The notes under the pieces are model-generated. The model was not told the DNA's origin. It did no database searches and saw only the letters and a program-made list of their open reading frames with translations. From assembly GCF_001949145.1 (NCBI RefSeq), contig NW_019091367.1, positions 1,666,474 to 1,730,473 of the forward strand: a DNA stretch of 64,000 nt. The letters run 5' to 3'. This document shows, piece after piece, positions 1-12,900 of this stretch (positions are counted from its first letter, which is position 1; each line of letters starts with the position of its first letter). This stretch comes from Acanthaster planci. Taxonomy: Eukaryota > Echinodermata > Asteroidea > Valvatida > Acanthasteridae. Position numbers and translations under genes: made by a program.

Positions 1-72
1 AAGAACTTGAGTAGTGTAGCTAAGAACTCTGTAATAATTCAAATTTTGAGCTTCAAGCGTGGCATAGATATT

Positions 73-533
73 NNNNNNNNNNNNNNNNNNNNNNNNNNNN
101 NNNNNNNNNNNNNNNNNNNNNNNNNNNNNNNNNNNNNNNNNNNNNNNNNNNNNNNNNNNNNNNNNNNNNNNNNNNNNNNNNNNNNNNNNNNNNNNNNNNN
201 NNNNNNNNNNNNNNNNNNNNNNNNNNNNNNNNNNNNNNNNNNNNNNNNNNNNNNNNNNNNNNNNNNNNNNNNNNNNNNNNNNNNNNNNNNNNNNNNNNNN
301 NNNNNNNNNNNNNNNNNNNNNNNNNNNNNNNNNNNNNNNNNNNNNNNNNNNNNNNNNNNNNNNNNNNNNNNNNNNNNNNNNNNNNNNNNNNNNNNNNNNN
401 NNNNNNNNNNNNNNNNNNNNNNNNNNNNNNNNNNNNNNNNNNNNNNNNNNNNNNNNNNNNNNNNNNNNNNNNNNNNNNNNNNNNNNNNNNNNNNNNNNNN
501 NNNNNNNNNNNNNNNNNNNNNNNNNNNNNNNNN
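73..533. other. Assembly gap (run of N)
   Basis: There are 461 undetermined bases. The gap lies upstream of the first plexin exon I could identify, so an additional plexin exon could be hidden in it. The open frame that crosses it has no biological support. Confidence 0.99.
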
Positions 534-915
534 TTTTCAAATGACTGTCTATGGAAACAGTTTACCCACCATCACTGAATATAGATACGTAAGATTATCA
601 AGGACTATAGCAAGCATTAACCATGTATGATGTTGGGCAGTGATGATGACCAAAGAGAAGCTGCTGCTAGGTAACAGTGCCCTCTTTTGTTTATTTGTAA
701 AGTATTTTAACATTAAACTTATCACACTCCTGTAGTCATGATTGTTTCTGTAGCACTGTAGTACTCCTCCAGTCACCGTCGTGATGTTTTGTACTGTACA
801 TTTTTGTTAACATAGCTCCAATTGTGCCTGTGCATTAGTTACCGATCACGTACCGCGTCCCTGACAAACACAACTTTCAACCAATAGCATTCAAGTTTGA
901 TTTTTAATAAAACAG

Positions 916-3900
916 GTTGAGCCTGAAACCGGACCAATGGAAGGCAACACCTTCGTCAAAATATCAGGAACCAACATCGGGCGATATTTTGAAGATATCC
1001 GCAGCGTGATGATTGGTCAGCAACCGTGTGATCTCACTGATTTGAGAGACCAGTATGTCACTGGACAAAGGTATTCCGATCAGTTTGGAATTGAGAAGAG
1101 TTACAGTTGGTAAATTACTGTTAACAGGTCCCCAACTCACTTCGAAACTCTAAATTGTCAGCGCAAAATGTCAAGATTCGTATTTCACCACGTAAGGCAA
1201 TCTCTACTGCAGCCTAAGTGACAGCTGACGGCTGTCTCCCTCCCCCCGTCACAAGCAAAGATGATATAGCGCCGCGTAGCGGTGCAAGATGGGTAATTCT
1301 GCCATAAAGGTGTTATCACGATGGGCGCCATTTGAGTGTGAACGTTAATGAACGTGCGTGCCTGTTGCTGCACCTGCGCCTGTGCATTAACATGCACTGC
1401 GCAGGTGTAGTCCAACCAGAATGGCGCCCATGTGATAACAACATTTTACGTGTATTCGTGGTGAAGTTCCCCATCTTGCGCCGCTATGCGGCGCTATACG
1501 ATCTTTGGTCACAAGTTGTCTCCATCCCACCTTCTTGATTCCATTGTTATTACACTCTTGGACTTTTTTTTACCAGACAGCCATTCTGGGATCACGTTGT
1601 TTGAGTCTACTTTAAGTTGTGCACACTCTGAAATGTGAAAGAGCTTGACTTTTTTGCTATAATTATAGGTATGGCCCAACTTTGAGAAATCTATTCATGT
1701 GGATGATAAAAAAAGAAGCATGACTGTTTGAAATCACCCATCCACAAATGAGGATAGAAATCTGTGATTCGCCTCTGCTACACCGGTACATCATCTTTAT
1801 CCCATGCACATTAATTATTTAGAAACATTTGTGTGTGGAGTTCCTTGCTTTTGATTCCAAAAGAATGAAAAACTGACTTGTTAACATGGCCTATGCTAAA
1901 CGCAGTGTCTCTGTCGTTGAATTGGTAGTGTTGGATGCAGGACTGGTGGTATGACACCTGGCTCAGCTCAGCCAATCACCATATCCGTTGCTTCTCCAGG
2001 CAGCAGCGATTTGATGAGCACAGGGGATATCACATTCACCTACACGGTAACTTATTGAATGGTTCACTCCATATTCAAATTTCAAACTGTGACTCACTCA
2101 GGCAGAATTAAAATTTGAGCATTCGCCACATATGGGATGTGGTTGAGACATCGATACACTTTGGTCAAGTTTGATCGGCAGTCGTTGTAAACCAGCGATA
2201 ACATCTATGCTGGGCACCAGGCAAAATTTGACCTGTGGTGGGAAGGTAGCTCCTGATTAGACTTTGCTTTGCCTCAGTGATTATTTGACTCACCAGTTGG
2301 GATTCAAAAAATGTGGTTTCAGTTTTCCACTGACAGATGAAAATCTTGGTGCATTTTATCTGGTTGAATAGTTTACTGTGAGATGGCATTTCAGAAAAAG
2401 CATCACACTCGCTCATTGTTAAACATGGTGATCACTCTGGGCACGAAGCCAAACTGGCAAATACAAATGCCAGCTGAAGAAGGGAGCTTTGAGGCAGGGA
2501 GCCCTTGAAACATTTCCCCTTGCACTGTGCCAACGGAGCCATCCTGCCGTATGTCGGTCAACCTCCAAGTTGCCCAGTTGTTTCTGCCAAGCACATTCTT
2601 GGAGTGCACGGGATTTTCACCCAAATATGGTCAATGATCCTAGTCTGTTTGTTTTTCATTGGATATGTTGCAGACCTGATCCCAACAGCAGACAAGATCT
2701 GGCACTAGAAGCCAAAACACATGTTATAGTGAGCAAAGCATTAGCCAGTTAAAAATCTACCAGTAATGAGATAATTCAGAACAAATCAGCACTCTAGAAA
2801 CTCTCAGAAACTATCAAACATGAAAAATACACACCTATCAGGAAAGCATTGTAGCACATTGATCGGTATGGGCAATTTCAATACAGTGATTACAGTGAGT
2901 GCTTACATTCCAAGCAATTGCTGTGGCTTATGTTCCACACTGAACTTAAGCTACATGTGGCTATCTTGTCCTGAATCCAACAGAACCCCATGATCACCCA
3001 AATCACTCCGCACCAGGGCCCTGCTGATGGTGGCACCGTGGTAACCATCAGTGGAACCAACCTGAACACGGGCAGGGACATCCGAGCCTCAGTGGCCTCC
3101 AACGTGCCTTGTCTGATTGACCGCGAGAGGTAAAGGCTGAAGCTTTTGCTACCCTCCTTCAACTGCCAAGAGGCCAAGAAATTGAAAAAAATTGCAGCTC
3201 AGGTGCCATTTTTCCTGTGCCAACGTGTCAGAGTTTACAAGCCACTTGTGACTCTTCACATGATTGAAATGGGTTCGGGATTTCCACAGTCCTCTCTCTA
3301 GTTAGGCGTATACATGCCTATAGGTGCCTGGGAGGGTAGAGGTCATGTTACACTGAACTCAGGCTGTGGCAGAAGCTGATCTCAATGCCCTCTGTGTAGG
3401 GGTAATAACTTTGAAGTGCTTTTAAACTTCGATATTAAAGTGCCATAGAAGCACAGGTGACTATTATTACGCTTCTTCAGCAATTAAGAGTTGGTACAGT
3501 ACAGTCCACGTGTATTGACCAGTTCTGTCTTGAGATGAAGGTCTCCTGGTGAAAGCTGTTAGGTTCATCATACACCTGTACCGACATCATACATCACCTG
3601 TAACGACTAGTATTGTATTTTGATGCATTGTATTATCTCCTGCTTGTCAGTGTTTGTCCGTATGTGTATCATTGCCAAAAACATGTTCATGTCTTGTATT
3701 GTCCTATGTTATAATATGTATGTCTGTCAATAGGTTGGGTACAAGAGCAAATCTATGCTTCACCCTTTACCTAAATGTTGTTCTTTAACGTGTTAATAAA
3801 GGTTGCGATGGTAACGTTCTTGTGCAGATGAGTTTTATCGTACAGTGTTTGTAAACGTACATGCGTCACATGTGAAGTTAAAAAGTGATGTTTGACAGCA

Positions 3901-6900
3901 AGGTGTCACTTGTTGCAAAATGTAAAATATTTGTAGCTATGTGAATATTCTTTTCATTGCTGCAGGTGGTAATGATTGCTTTAGGCTCTTAACATGAAAC
4001 ATGAAGGTTCTTGACTAAACGAAGAATGACCGCTTTCCCAGTTCCGTTGAAACCTGTTGAAGCATACCCCCATTCAAATTTTAATTGAATGCTGCTTTTG
4101 CTATCTCCTTTTACTCAGAGGCAGTGACTCGAGGATGGAGTGTCGCACCACAAACTCCTCCGTGAATGATATGGGCCCGTTGTCTTTGATGTTTGACGGG
4201 GCTTTAAGAAGGTCCCAGACCAATTTTACCTACAATCCCAACCCTAACGTCACCGACATCAACCCACGAAAGAGTGTCGTGTCGTAAGTATATCGTCGTA
4301 CACAGAAGATTTTATGCTAGGCAGATGTTGCTACTCTTTTACCAGTCCGTCAACGCACAGCGCACTAGTTCTTTTTGTTTTTCCTTGGATTTTCTCCCCC
4401 AATGCCACAGATTTTGTACATAATTATTTCTCAGTGGCGTTTCGGCCAGTTTTAAATCTCCATCTTAATCAAACTTAATCGAGTAAAGACACAAGGCATA
4501 AGGACATCATGATGACGTTATTAAAAAAAGCAATCTTTTGTTTTGCATATTTGAGATTATCCGATCATCTGGAAATTCGGTTGGGAAGACGTGTGCTGTA
4601 TAGCAAATGTGAAATGATATCATAATGACATCACTTGATTTTTTGAAATGCATTTTATCATTTATTTTTTGGATTATTTTCTTTGATAAGTTTCAGCTTT
4701 ACTCCAAGTCAGATTATACATTACAGATAAAAAGACCTTCTTGATTAAAGTATCTTTTATGATGATGACATCAAATGATTTAATATGGATCTTTTATTCT
4801 TTAACTGATTTTTACATACTCTTCCTAGATGTACTTTGAGTGGATAACTTGTTTGTTATATGTCATCGCATGCCAATCACCAGTCCAGTGACAAGTAAAG
4901 GGACTGCAATTGCCTCGGACTCGGACATATTAAGAAGTGGGTGGGGGGAGCAAACTTATTTCCAAGGGCCGAAAAAATCGAACATTTTTTCATCTGACCT
5001 TTTATGACTTTTTTGAGAGGTGAGGCTACATCTTGGGGCTTCTTACATGCTTTTTTAAGGGAAAAAACTGAACTAGACCAAAAACTTTGCCTTTCATTTG
5101 CTTTGCTAAAAACAAATGGGTCTGTGTTGGTGAGGGCCATGGCCCCCATTTCACCCTCCTTGACTTGACTTGGGAGCAGGTTGCTTGTGATGGATTGGTG
5201 ATGACCTCTGGTAAATTCTGATGATTGAATTTGGAGTTCGGCCTGCTTAATTTTGTTGGCAGGGGCGGTCGAACAATGAATGTGACCGGCCGGAACTTTT
5301 TGCAAATCCAATCGCCGCTGATTATTGCCACATTGGAAATGGATGCCGATACTAACCAGACATTTAATGAGGTAAGGCATGAATCGCATTCACTCACCTT
5401 CAGCAGTTACTTTGAAATACCAAACTTAAATTGACAAATATCCAAGCTCTGGGTTTATGTGTGTCATTGGGTTTTTTCTTGGGTTTAATTACACAAGCCT
5501 TCACAAAATTTCAATGACCTGTCTAAAAAACACAAAAGGGAACCTTTTGATAAATCACTCACTCATAAGAGTTGACATAAAAACATTATTCTTTCCTTTA
5601 ATTTCCTCGTACATACATTTGTTGTAATTGATATACAGTCTGCCCTGTAATCTATTCCTGTAACATTGCAAGACCGTTTTCTACAACAAGCCTCAGCTTC
5701 TTAAAAATGTCCCTTATTCTTTTAATCTCCTTTTCTTCATGCAAGGACATCTTTTCATTGTTTCTGTTGTGTATGTTTCATGGAGATCTCTCTCTCTAGA
5801 TATGTGTATCATAGGCGTCAATCAGTTTCCATGTTTCCAAGTGGGAGGATACTTTATCAAGGTATACCTTTACCTTGCAAAAGCATTTGTTTAAAAACTT
5901 GCTAAAGTAGCCAGAAATCAGATCACACCACAGTGCATCTATACCCCAAAGTTTTCCGGGGCCCTTGAGCAGGCCCGGACCCCATGTCGCTCAGGACTTT
6001 GTGCTCACATTTGTTCTAATGAGGGCTATGTCCCCCTCCCCACACTTTTCATAATGGATTGACGCTCTTGATATTGTGTACAGTGAGAGAGAGCATAATT
6101 TGAAAGTACAGAAATTAAATATCTACCACAAAAGCAGCAAACTCACACACCATGAAACAGTACTCTGAGGAACGGTCTCAAGCCCCTTGCACCAAGTGCA
6201 TGTCGTAAATCGTCCCAAATTTCATTTCTTTGACTGTTGTTTGATTCTATCTCTGTTAGTCCTGCGAAATTACAGATGACACCCTCATGATGTGTAGGAC
6301 CCCAGACATAAGCTCAGTCACCAGAGACGGGGTCAACGTTGGTCAGAGGAGGAGGAGACAGACGGAGACCAACTTGATCATCGGTTTCATCATGGCCGAC
6401 GTCACCGGCCTGCAGAGGTGGTCGGAGAACCTCGCGCCGCCAGGTTTTGCATTCGAGTTTGTGAGGAACCCGGTCTTTGAGCGCTTCGAAGGAGATGGTA
6501 ACATCCTCAATCTGGAGGGCTTCAAGCTGACCATTAGGGTGAGGCTTTAAAGCCCTCGAGTCTTTTATGTGGCTTCCAATGTAACATTGCCAGGTCAGCG
6601 TGGAGATGCTTTCCCCACCTTGCTCCCCTGCGACCCAGGTTGGAATTCTGCCTTGGCCAACATATGGATTAGGTTTTCGGTCTCCACCTGATTCCATGAT
6701 TTTCTTTGGAATATCTGATAAGGTTTGTCTCCCACCTTCTAAACTGAGTTGTGTTGCCATCTCTATTCAGGTGTCTTCTGGCTTGGGAGCTACTTTTGGG
6801 AAACCGTTTCTTTTATTACACGAAACAAATGCCATTACCTCTAAACAGTTTGCCCCTGCCTGGTGGTTAATAGCCTATCATCACTTGGTTGGTTTTTAAA

Positions 6901-9900
6901 AGATGATAAAATACCAAGTCGTTATAAATACTTTCTCAGTTTCATATGATGTTTTCACTCCCATGTCAGACCCGCTCCATTAAAAAATGGACGTGTGTCC
7001 TGTATATGCATGGGTTGGCGTCTGGATTTTTTCTGCAGATAATTAACCATTGCCTTTAACAATTCCCTTTTATGTTACTGGTTGGCACGGTAACTCTCCA
7101 CATCCAGGGGGAAGACTTCAGCAGTGCACAAGATATAAATGAGGTCAAAGTGTTTGTCGGCAAAGAAATGTGTCCCATTGAAGTCTTTGACAACTCCATT
7201 TTGACGTGCGATGCCCCCACGTTACAGCCTGAGCCTTTAGACTATTCAAGCAACCTAACAAACACCTCCTTGCCTGCAGTCTACGTGAGTAGCGCAACCT
7301 ATCAAGCCATTAACCTTATTCCCCATTTTGATAAGGGTGCAACTTCAAACATTGCATGCCGTCCTCAACCCTCCAATGCTCTCTGTTATTTTTTTTCCCT
7401 CAGAGGGGCGACCACTCCCTCATTTCTTCAAAACTTGGCCATTCCTATCACTTTGTTGGGGGGGGGTGCAGAGGGCATTCAAGAGTAGTATTCGTGATTC
7501 CAAGTGTAAGCAGGATCCTAAATGTATATTCCTACTTGTCTGACACAGAAACAATTCCAGCCGAAAACTTTGACATATTGCGTCCTTCAAAATGAGCCAC
7601 ACATATTTTGCCTTAGAGCCTCTATCTGTCACAGTACTCCACTTATGCAAGGGTAATTTTAGAGGATTTGTGAAGTTTACGAATGGTTCAGTAATTAACA
7701 ACTTTCAGTGCCATATTGTTGATCTCTGTTTTTATTTGACTTCAGCACACATTTTCTCATACCGTACATGCGAGTACCTGCCAGAATACTATTAAGGAAG
7801 GCAGAAACTGGACAGCAAGATGAAATCATTCTAAGCTGTTGCAGTGTCCCCTGCAGATTTCACACTGTTCTTTGCAAAATAAAAGAAACCTACCAAAAGT
7901 GTCCCCAGTGAAAGATTTCATTGCATTGCAGGTGCTGCACAGCAGCCGTTACCACTTCATTGGTTACGTCAGGTACCTCAGGAGCATCGAGATTGGGCTG
8001 ATCATCGGCATCGCTGCCGGTGTTCTGCTAATGTTGGTGCTCCTGTTTTCCTTTGGCCTCTGGCGCAAACTCCAAGGCTCCCAGAAGCAGATCGGGGCCA
8101 TCCTGGTCCAGATGGACGAATTGGAAAGAGGGATGGCGGAGGATCTCAGAATCGGTAAGGGTTTTGTGTCAAGTACACTAGTCACGGTCTTTCTTGTAAC
8201 ACCTGGGTTTCATCTCGGTGTGTAGCATCAGGCTTCAGCCTCCTGAAATTCACTCCTTCAAAGTTTAGATATCTTCCATCTAAGTGCAGTGACAATTTTA
8301 GCAGTATCAAATTGTCTCGTATGAGGCTAAAGTTTTTCTTATGGTTCCGAGCTGGAACGGATTATTGAGTTTTAGACTCAGAAACAGGCCCGTCGCTAAT
8401 GGGGGAGGCCTCAAGGGGTTGAGTCCCCCTGGTGAGCAGTTGACCTCCCCCATCGGCAGAAGCCATAAGCATAATAAGTAGTGTTGTTTTTGTGATGTTC
8501 CCCCGAGCTGGTACTGTGGCCCCACCCCCTAAGCCCGAAGTTGGTGACGGGCTGCTCAGAATTCAAAGATTTAGAGAGAGTCAAGATGTATGACTTAAAA
8601 GTCTGAGATGCAGCTCAGTCACGGGTCTGGTCGTGTGGTGGTCTAGACCAAAGATCGTATAGCGTCGCGTAGCGGCACAAGATGGGGAACTTCACCATGA
8701 ATACGCGTAAAACGTTGTTATCACATAGGCCCCATTCTGGTTGGACTACGCCTGCGCAGTGCATGTTAATGCACAGGCGCAGGCGCCACAACAGGCACAC
8801 ACGCACATTAACGTTCACACTCGAATAGCGCCCATGGTGATAATACCTTTTTGGCCGAATTACCCATCTTGCGGCGCTATATAATCTTTGGTCTAGACTA
8901 CAACCTTGGAACCCACTGCATTAATCCTCTGTGATTTTTGTTTTCGTCCTGTTTCGATTTTTCTTCTTCGTTGCTCCGTCTCCCCTACAGCTTTTGCAGA
9001 GCTGCAGACCAACGTGACAGATCTGACCCACGACCTTGCCGGCACTGGCATGCCGTTTGTCAGTCACAGGCAGTATGCCACCAATATGCTGTTCATTGGC
9101 CTGGATGTACAACCGGAGACCTCTGACCCAAGGGTAGAGTGGGGCATATTCGGGGATTGTTGCCAAATCGAAAATGTCCATATATTGCAACCCTCTCTCC
9201 CAAATGCATTGAAGCAGCCTAATTTTATGTGGTACTACAGTTGGTCTTATATTTCTATGGATTTTTTTGGGGCCTCTTTTAAAAATTTCTGTTCCTCATT
9301 TTATGTAGTTTTTATGAAGGTGTTATTCTAGAGATGACATGTTTTCTATGGTGCCATCATTTTTGTCAATCCACATGTGTGAGATGTTATTGAATAGACC
9401 AATTGTGCCCACTAAGTCACGTGACCTATAGTGGGTATTAAATGTCAACAAACACGGCATCCACCATTAGCAAAATGTTTCATAAGTATCATTTACCAAA
9501 AATAAAGCCAATGGTGGGTACAGTCCTCAGACTACTGATGTGCTGGGTACTATACCTTAACTTGGCTGTATTGTTTGTAAACAACACTCAAAACACATGT
9601 TGCTATGGGGTTGATACCCACTATAGGTCACGTGATTTATTGGACATAATCGGTCTGTTGCCATGTTGAATTGCAATATTTGAATGACCAACCAATTCCC
9701 TTTTGGTTTGCCTCTCTAGAAGCCAGAGGAGCACACAGAGAGGGCCATGGCTCAGTTCAACCGACTCCTCACCAACAAGAGCTTCCTCTTGACATTCATC
9801 CAAGCCATGGACGACGAGAAGAAGATTGCCATGAAAGACAAGTGAGCCTATCCGCTTTGAGCGGAACAGAAGCGGGCTTTTTTTTTTTACTCACTGCATG

Positions 9901-12900
9901 AGGCGCGCAAATATATGCACATTTGACGCAGAGCACGACGAGTACTCTTAACTAATTTATTCTGGCATGTATGGTCTTTGCGTACACACAGAATGCGTGC
10001 AAGAACCCGCTTGTAACCACCTGTCTTTCTCTCACTGATTGGGGGTACGCTTCAGCTCGGGGTGATAGGTCTAAGTCAGCTGAGGGGATTAGATACATTC
10101 TGTTAAGGCTGTCACGAGTTGGACTGTTCCTCTTGGAAATTGAATGCTCCTTACAGGAACACCCCGGGCTGTTCCTTACTGTAATAGGTGCTTCCAAGTT
10201 GTGCACATGTATTGAGCACTGTTGCCCTCAGTTTTTCTCAGTCGGAATGACAGTTTTGTCCAAATGGAGTATTGTCGGTCGAATGCTCTGTAGCGCTTTT
10301 GCTGGTGAGGTGCGCCCTACGAAATACCTGGAACTTGAATGAACAGAGAGATCTCAAGGTGTTGTCAGTGTGTAACAGATTTTGGGTACAAAGAGACCAA
10401 GGATGGATACAGTGACAAATTATAAGGGGCAGTTTTTGGGGAGGGGGGGGCATGGAATGTGGACAATTTCTCAAGTATCCTTTGATTGCCTTTCTAAGTG
10501 GTAAGGCTACATTTTGAGACTTTTTACATGCTCTGTGAAAGAAAAAAAAATGAAATAGACCAACAAATTCACCTCTCATTGGTTTCAAAAACATGTTCAG
10601 ATTCCTTTTTTGGAGCGGTGCTATGACCCTTCTCCCCCAATCTTGCCTCGACAAAGACCCCATTCATTGAGATCGGTCATTTCCAGATGGACAGTAAGTC
10701 TTGACAACTCTTGTCAGTCCAGTCACTTCTCATTTTCATGAAGTTTGTTTCCATTTTTGTATCACTTCTTGCAGGTCCACAGTAGCCTCATTGCTAACCA
10801 TCATAATGATGCTGGAGAACAAACTTGGATATCTCACCGAGTAAATCACGTTTATTTTTTCCCTTCAAATTCCGAAAAAGTAGACCAATGATCACTTTTT
10901 ATGTAATTGCTATCTCTGTACTCATGTTGCTCTGTATCATGGCAAAAAAAAAATAAAAAAATAGGCTTTTGTGTGAAAAATGGCTAAAATAAGATCTTGG
11001 AATACGAATGAACCGGAGGATGAAGTGTATGTTGGCTGTTACTTGGACCTGTGATCGTCTCCTGATATGTAGGATAAGAGGGTAAAACTCAATCGCTGGG
11101 GAACCAAATTTACCTTAGGTTTAAGCAGTGGCACAGTAGGGGAAGGGGGCAGGGGGTAAGTTGGGAGAAAATGTTACCAATTGTGTTATTGGGGTTTTTT
11201 TTGTTTTGTTTTTGAGCGTGTATTTTTTAGGAATTGAAACTGCTAACATTTCATAAAGGCAACTACCACCAATTTTTTGGAAGATGAGGGTTCTTTTACA
11301 GATTAAAAAAAACGTGATAATGAATTTTTAGAAAAAGCGCCTATTTTGCCCCCCTCTCATTCAAAACCTGGAGACGCAACTGGGTTTAGAACATTGACTC
11401 CACATTTGTAAATATCATATACTGTCATTTGCTAAAGTTTAAGACCACCTTGAATTTTATTGGTATTTCTGTTACTGGGCCTGCATTACACTGTCTCACT
11501 GAATGATTCCTTAGCATGATTTTACAGTGGTGCATAACATCAGTGTAGTGCTATATACCCATTTGAATGAAATTTTTTGCAAAGGCAGGTCTTTTATGAC
11601 ATTTTGTCCGCAAGGCAGCATGGGTTTAAAGAAGCCAGTCTAAGTAATCAGAAATAAGGGGGGGCACACTGAATATTAGACTGTTAACATGTCAAATCAT
11701 GGAAATGTAGTCAAAAATGTTCAACCAAGGTTACACATTGAAAATAAACACAAGTTGCCATGACTGATTGGTTTAAGTTTGGTTTTCCTTCAGGTTAATG
11801 CACTTTCTAGGGTGGTCCTAAACTTTCGCAAAGGACTGTAAATGTTCGTAAACACAAAAAAATGCAATGGATAACCGATATTCTCTACGAGATGAAAGTG
11901 AAAGAGACTTCAGCGATAGACTTGTAAAACAAACATATTAAGTTTATTGTCTAGTAAAACATCCTGCTTGTTGCGGTTTCCTGATTTGGGCAGTGCGCTA
12001 GACACAATACCAGACTTCCTTCTTTGATTTCCGGTCAGCCATACATGTATGACTCTTACTGTTGACAATGATTTTTAGCTTGTTTTTTTTTTTTAGCATG
12101 ATATCAGGATCTTTTCCACATGATCTCTGTAATAGATTTCCTGTCCTTTTATAGTGAACACGCTATAGTATTATGTGTTCTGTAATTAATCGCCATAGTT
12201 ATGCTGAATAAATTGGGTTTCCTGCATCTCATGTGTAGATATTCAAAACCTTTAAGAATTGAGTGTCACACCCATATTCAGGTACTGTTTCCCGCTAGGA
12301 TTCCATCCACAGTACACAGATTTTTCCATTCATATTGTAAGCGTGGAATACAGCTATTTCTGACAGTCAACAAACTTTGCTCATGTGTGATATTATTTTG
12401 CTCTTAAATAGGGAAATTGTAACATGCTCTCCCTGCATACGAGAGACTGAAGTGTCTGATCGGGCTTCATCCCTCCTTAATCTCAAAATTCTTTAATATA
12501 GCCATAATATACCAGTAATTACGTGGGACAAGTCTGAAATAACTTAGTATTATTACACCTTTAAAACAGGAAAAAAAGCAAAACACCAAATTATTACAGT
12601 GACCTGACCTCAACAGAAAATATATCTGTTCGATGCAAAAACTACATCTTGAAAAAGTGATGTTGGCAAGCTCCATGGTTGAGCAGTTGTAGTCTTATAT
12701 GAATCCCACTTAATTAAGCTGATGAATTTTATTCACAAGCCTTTGGACTGCTTGGTTTGCATTATCACCAATTATAGGTTGCATAAATATTAATCAGATG
12801 TAAAAAATAATTGCATAATAATTTTCAAAACTAATTCAATTTATTTAACATTCAGTTTAATATTTGATATAAAAAGGAACTATCAATCGAGTGGAAACAA

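Noticed and set aside
2403-2752. Overlapping frames in both orientations with a vague CPVV..HIL pattern like the tail of a LINE reverse transcriptase
   Set aside because: At most a few matching residues and a frameshift would be needed. It is too weak to call, and no polymerase motif is nearby.
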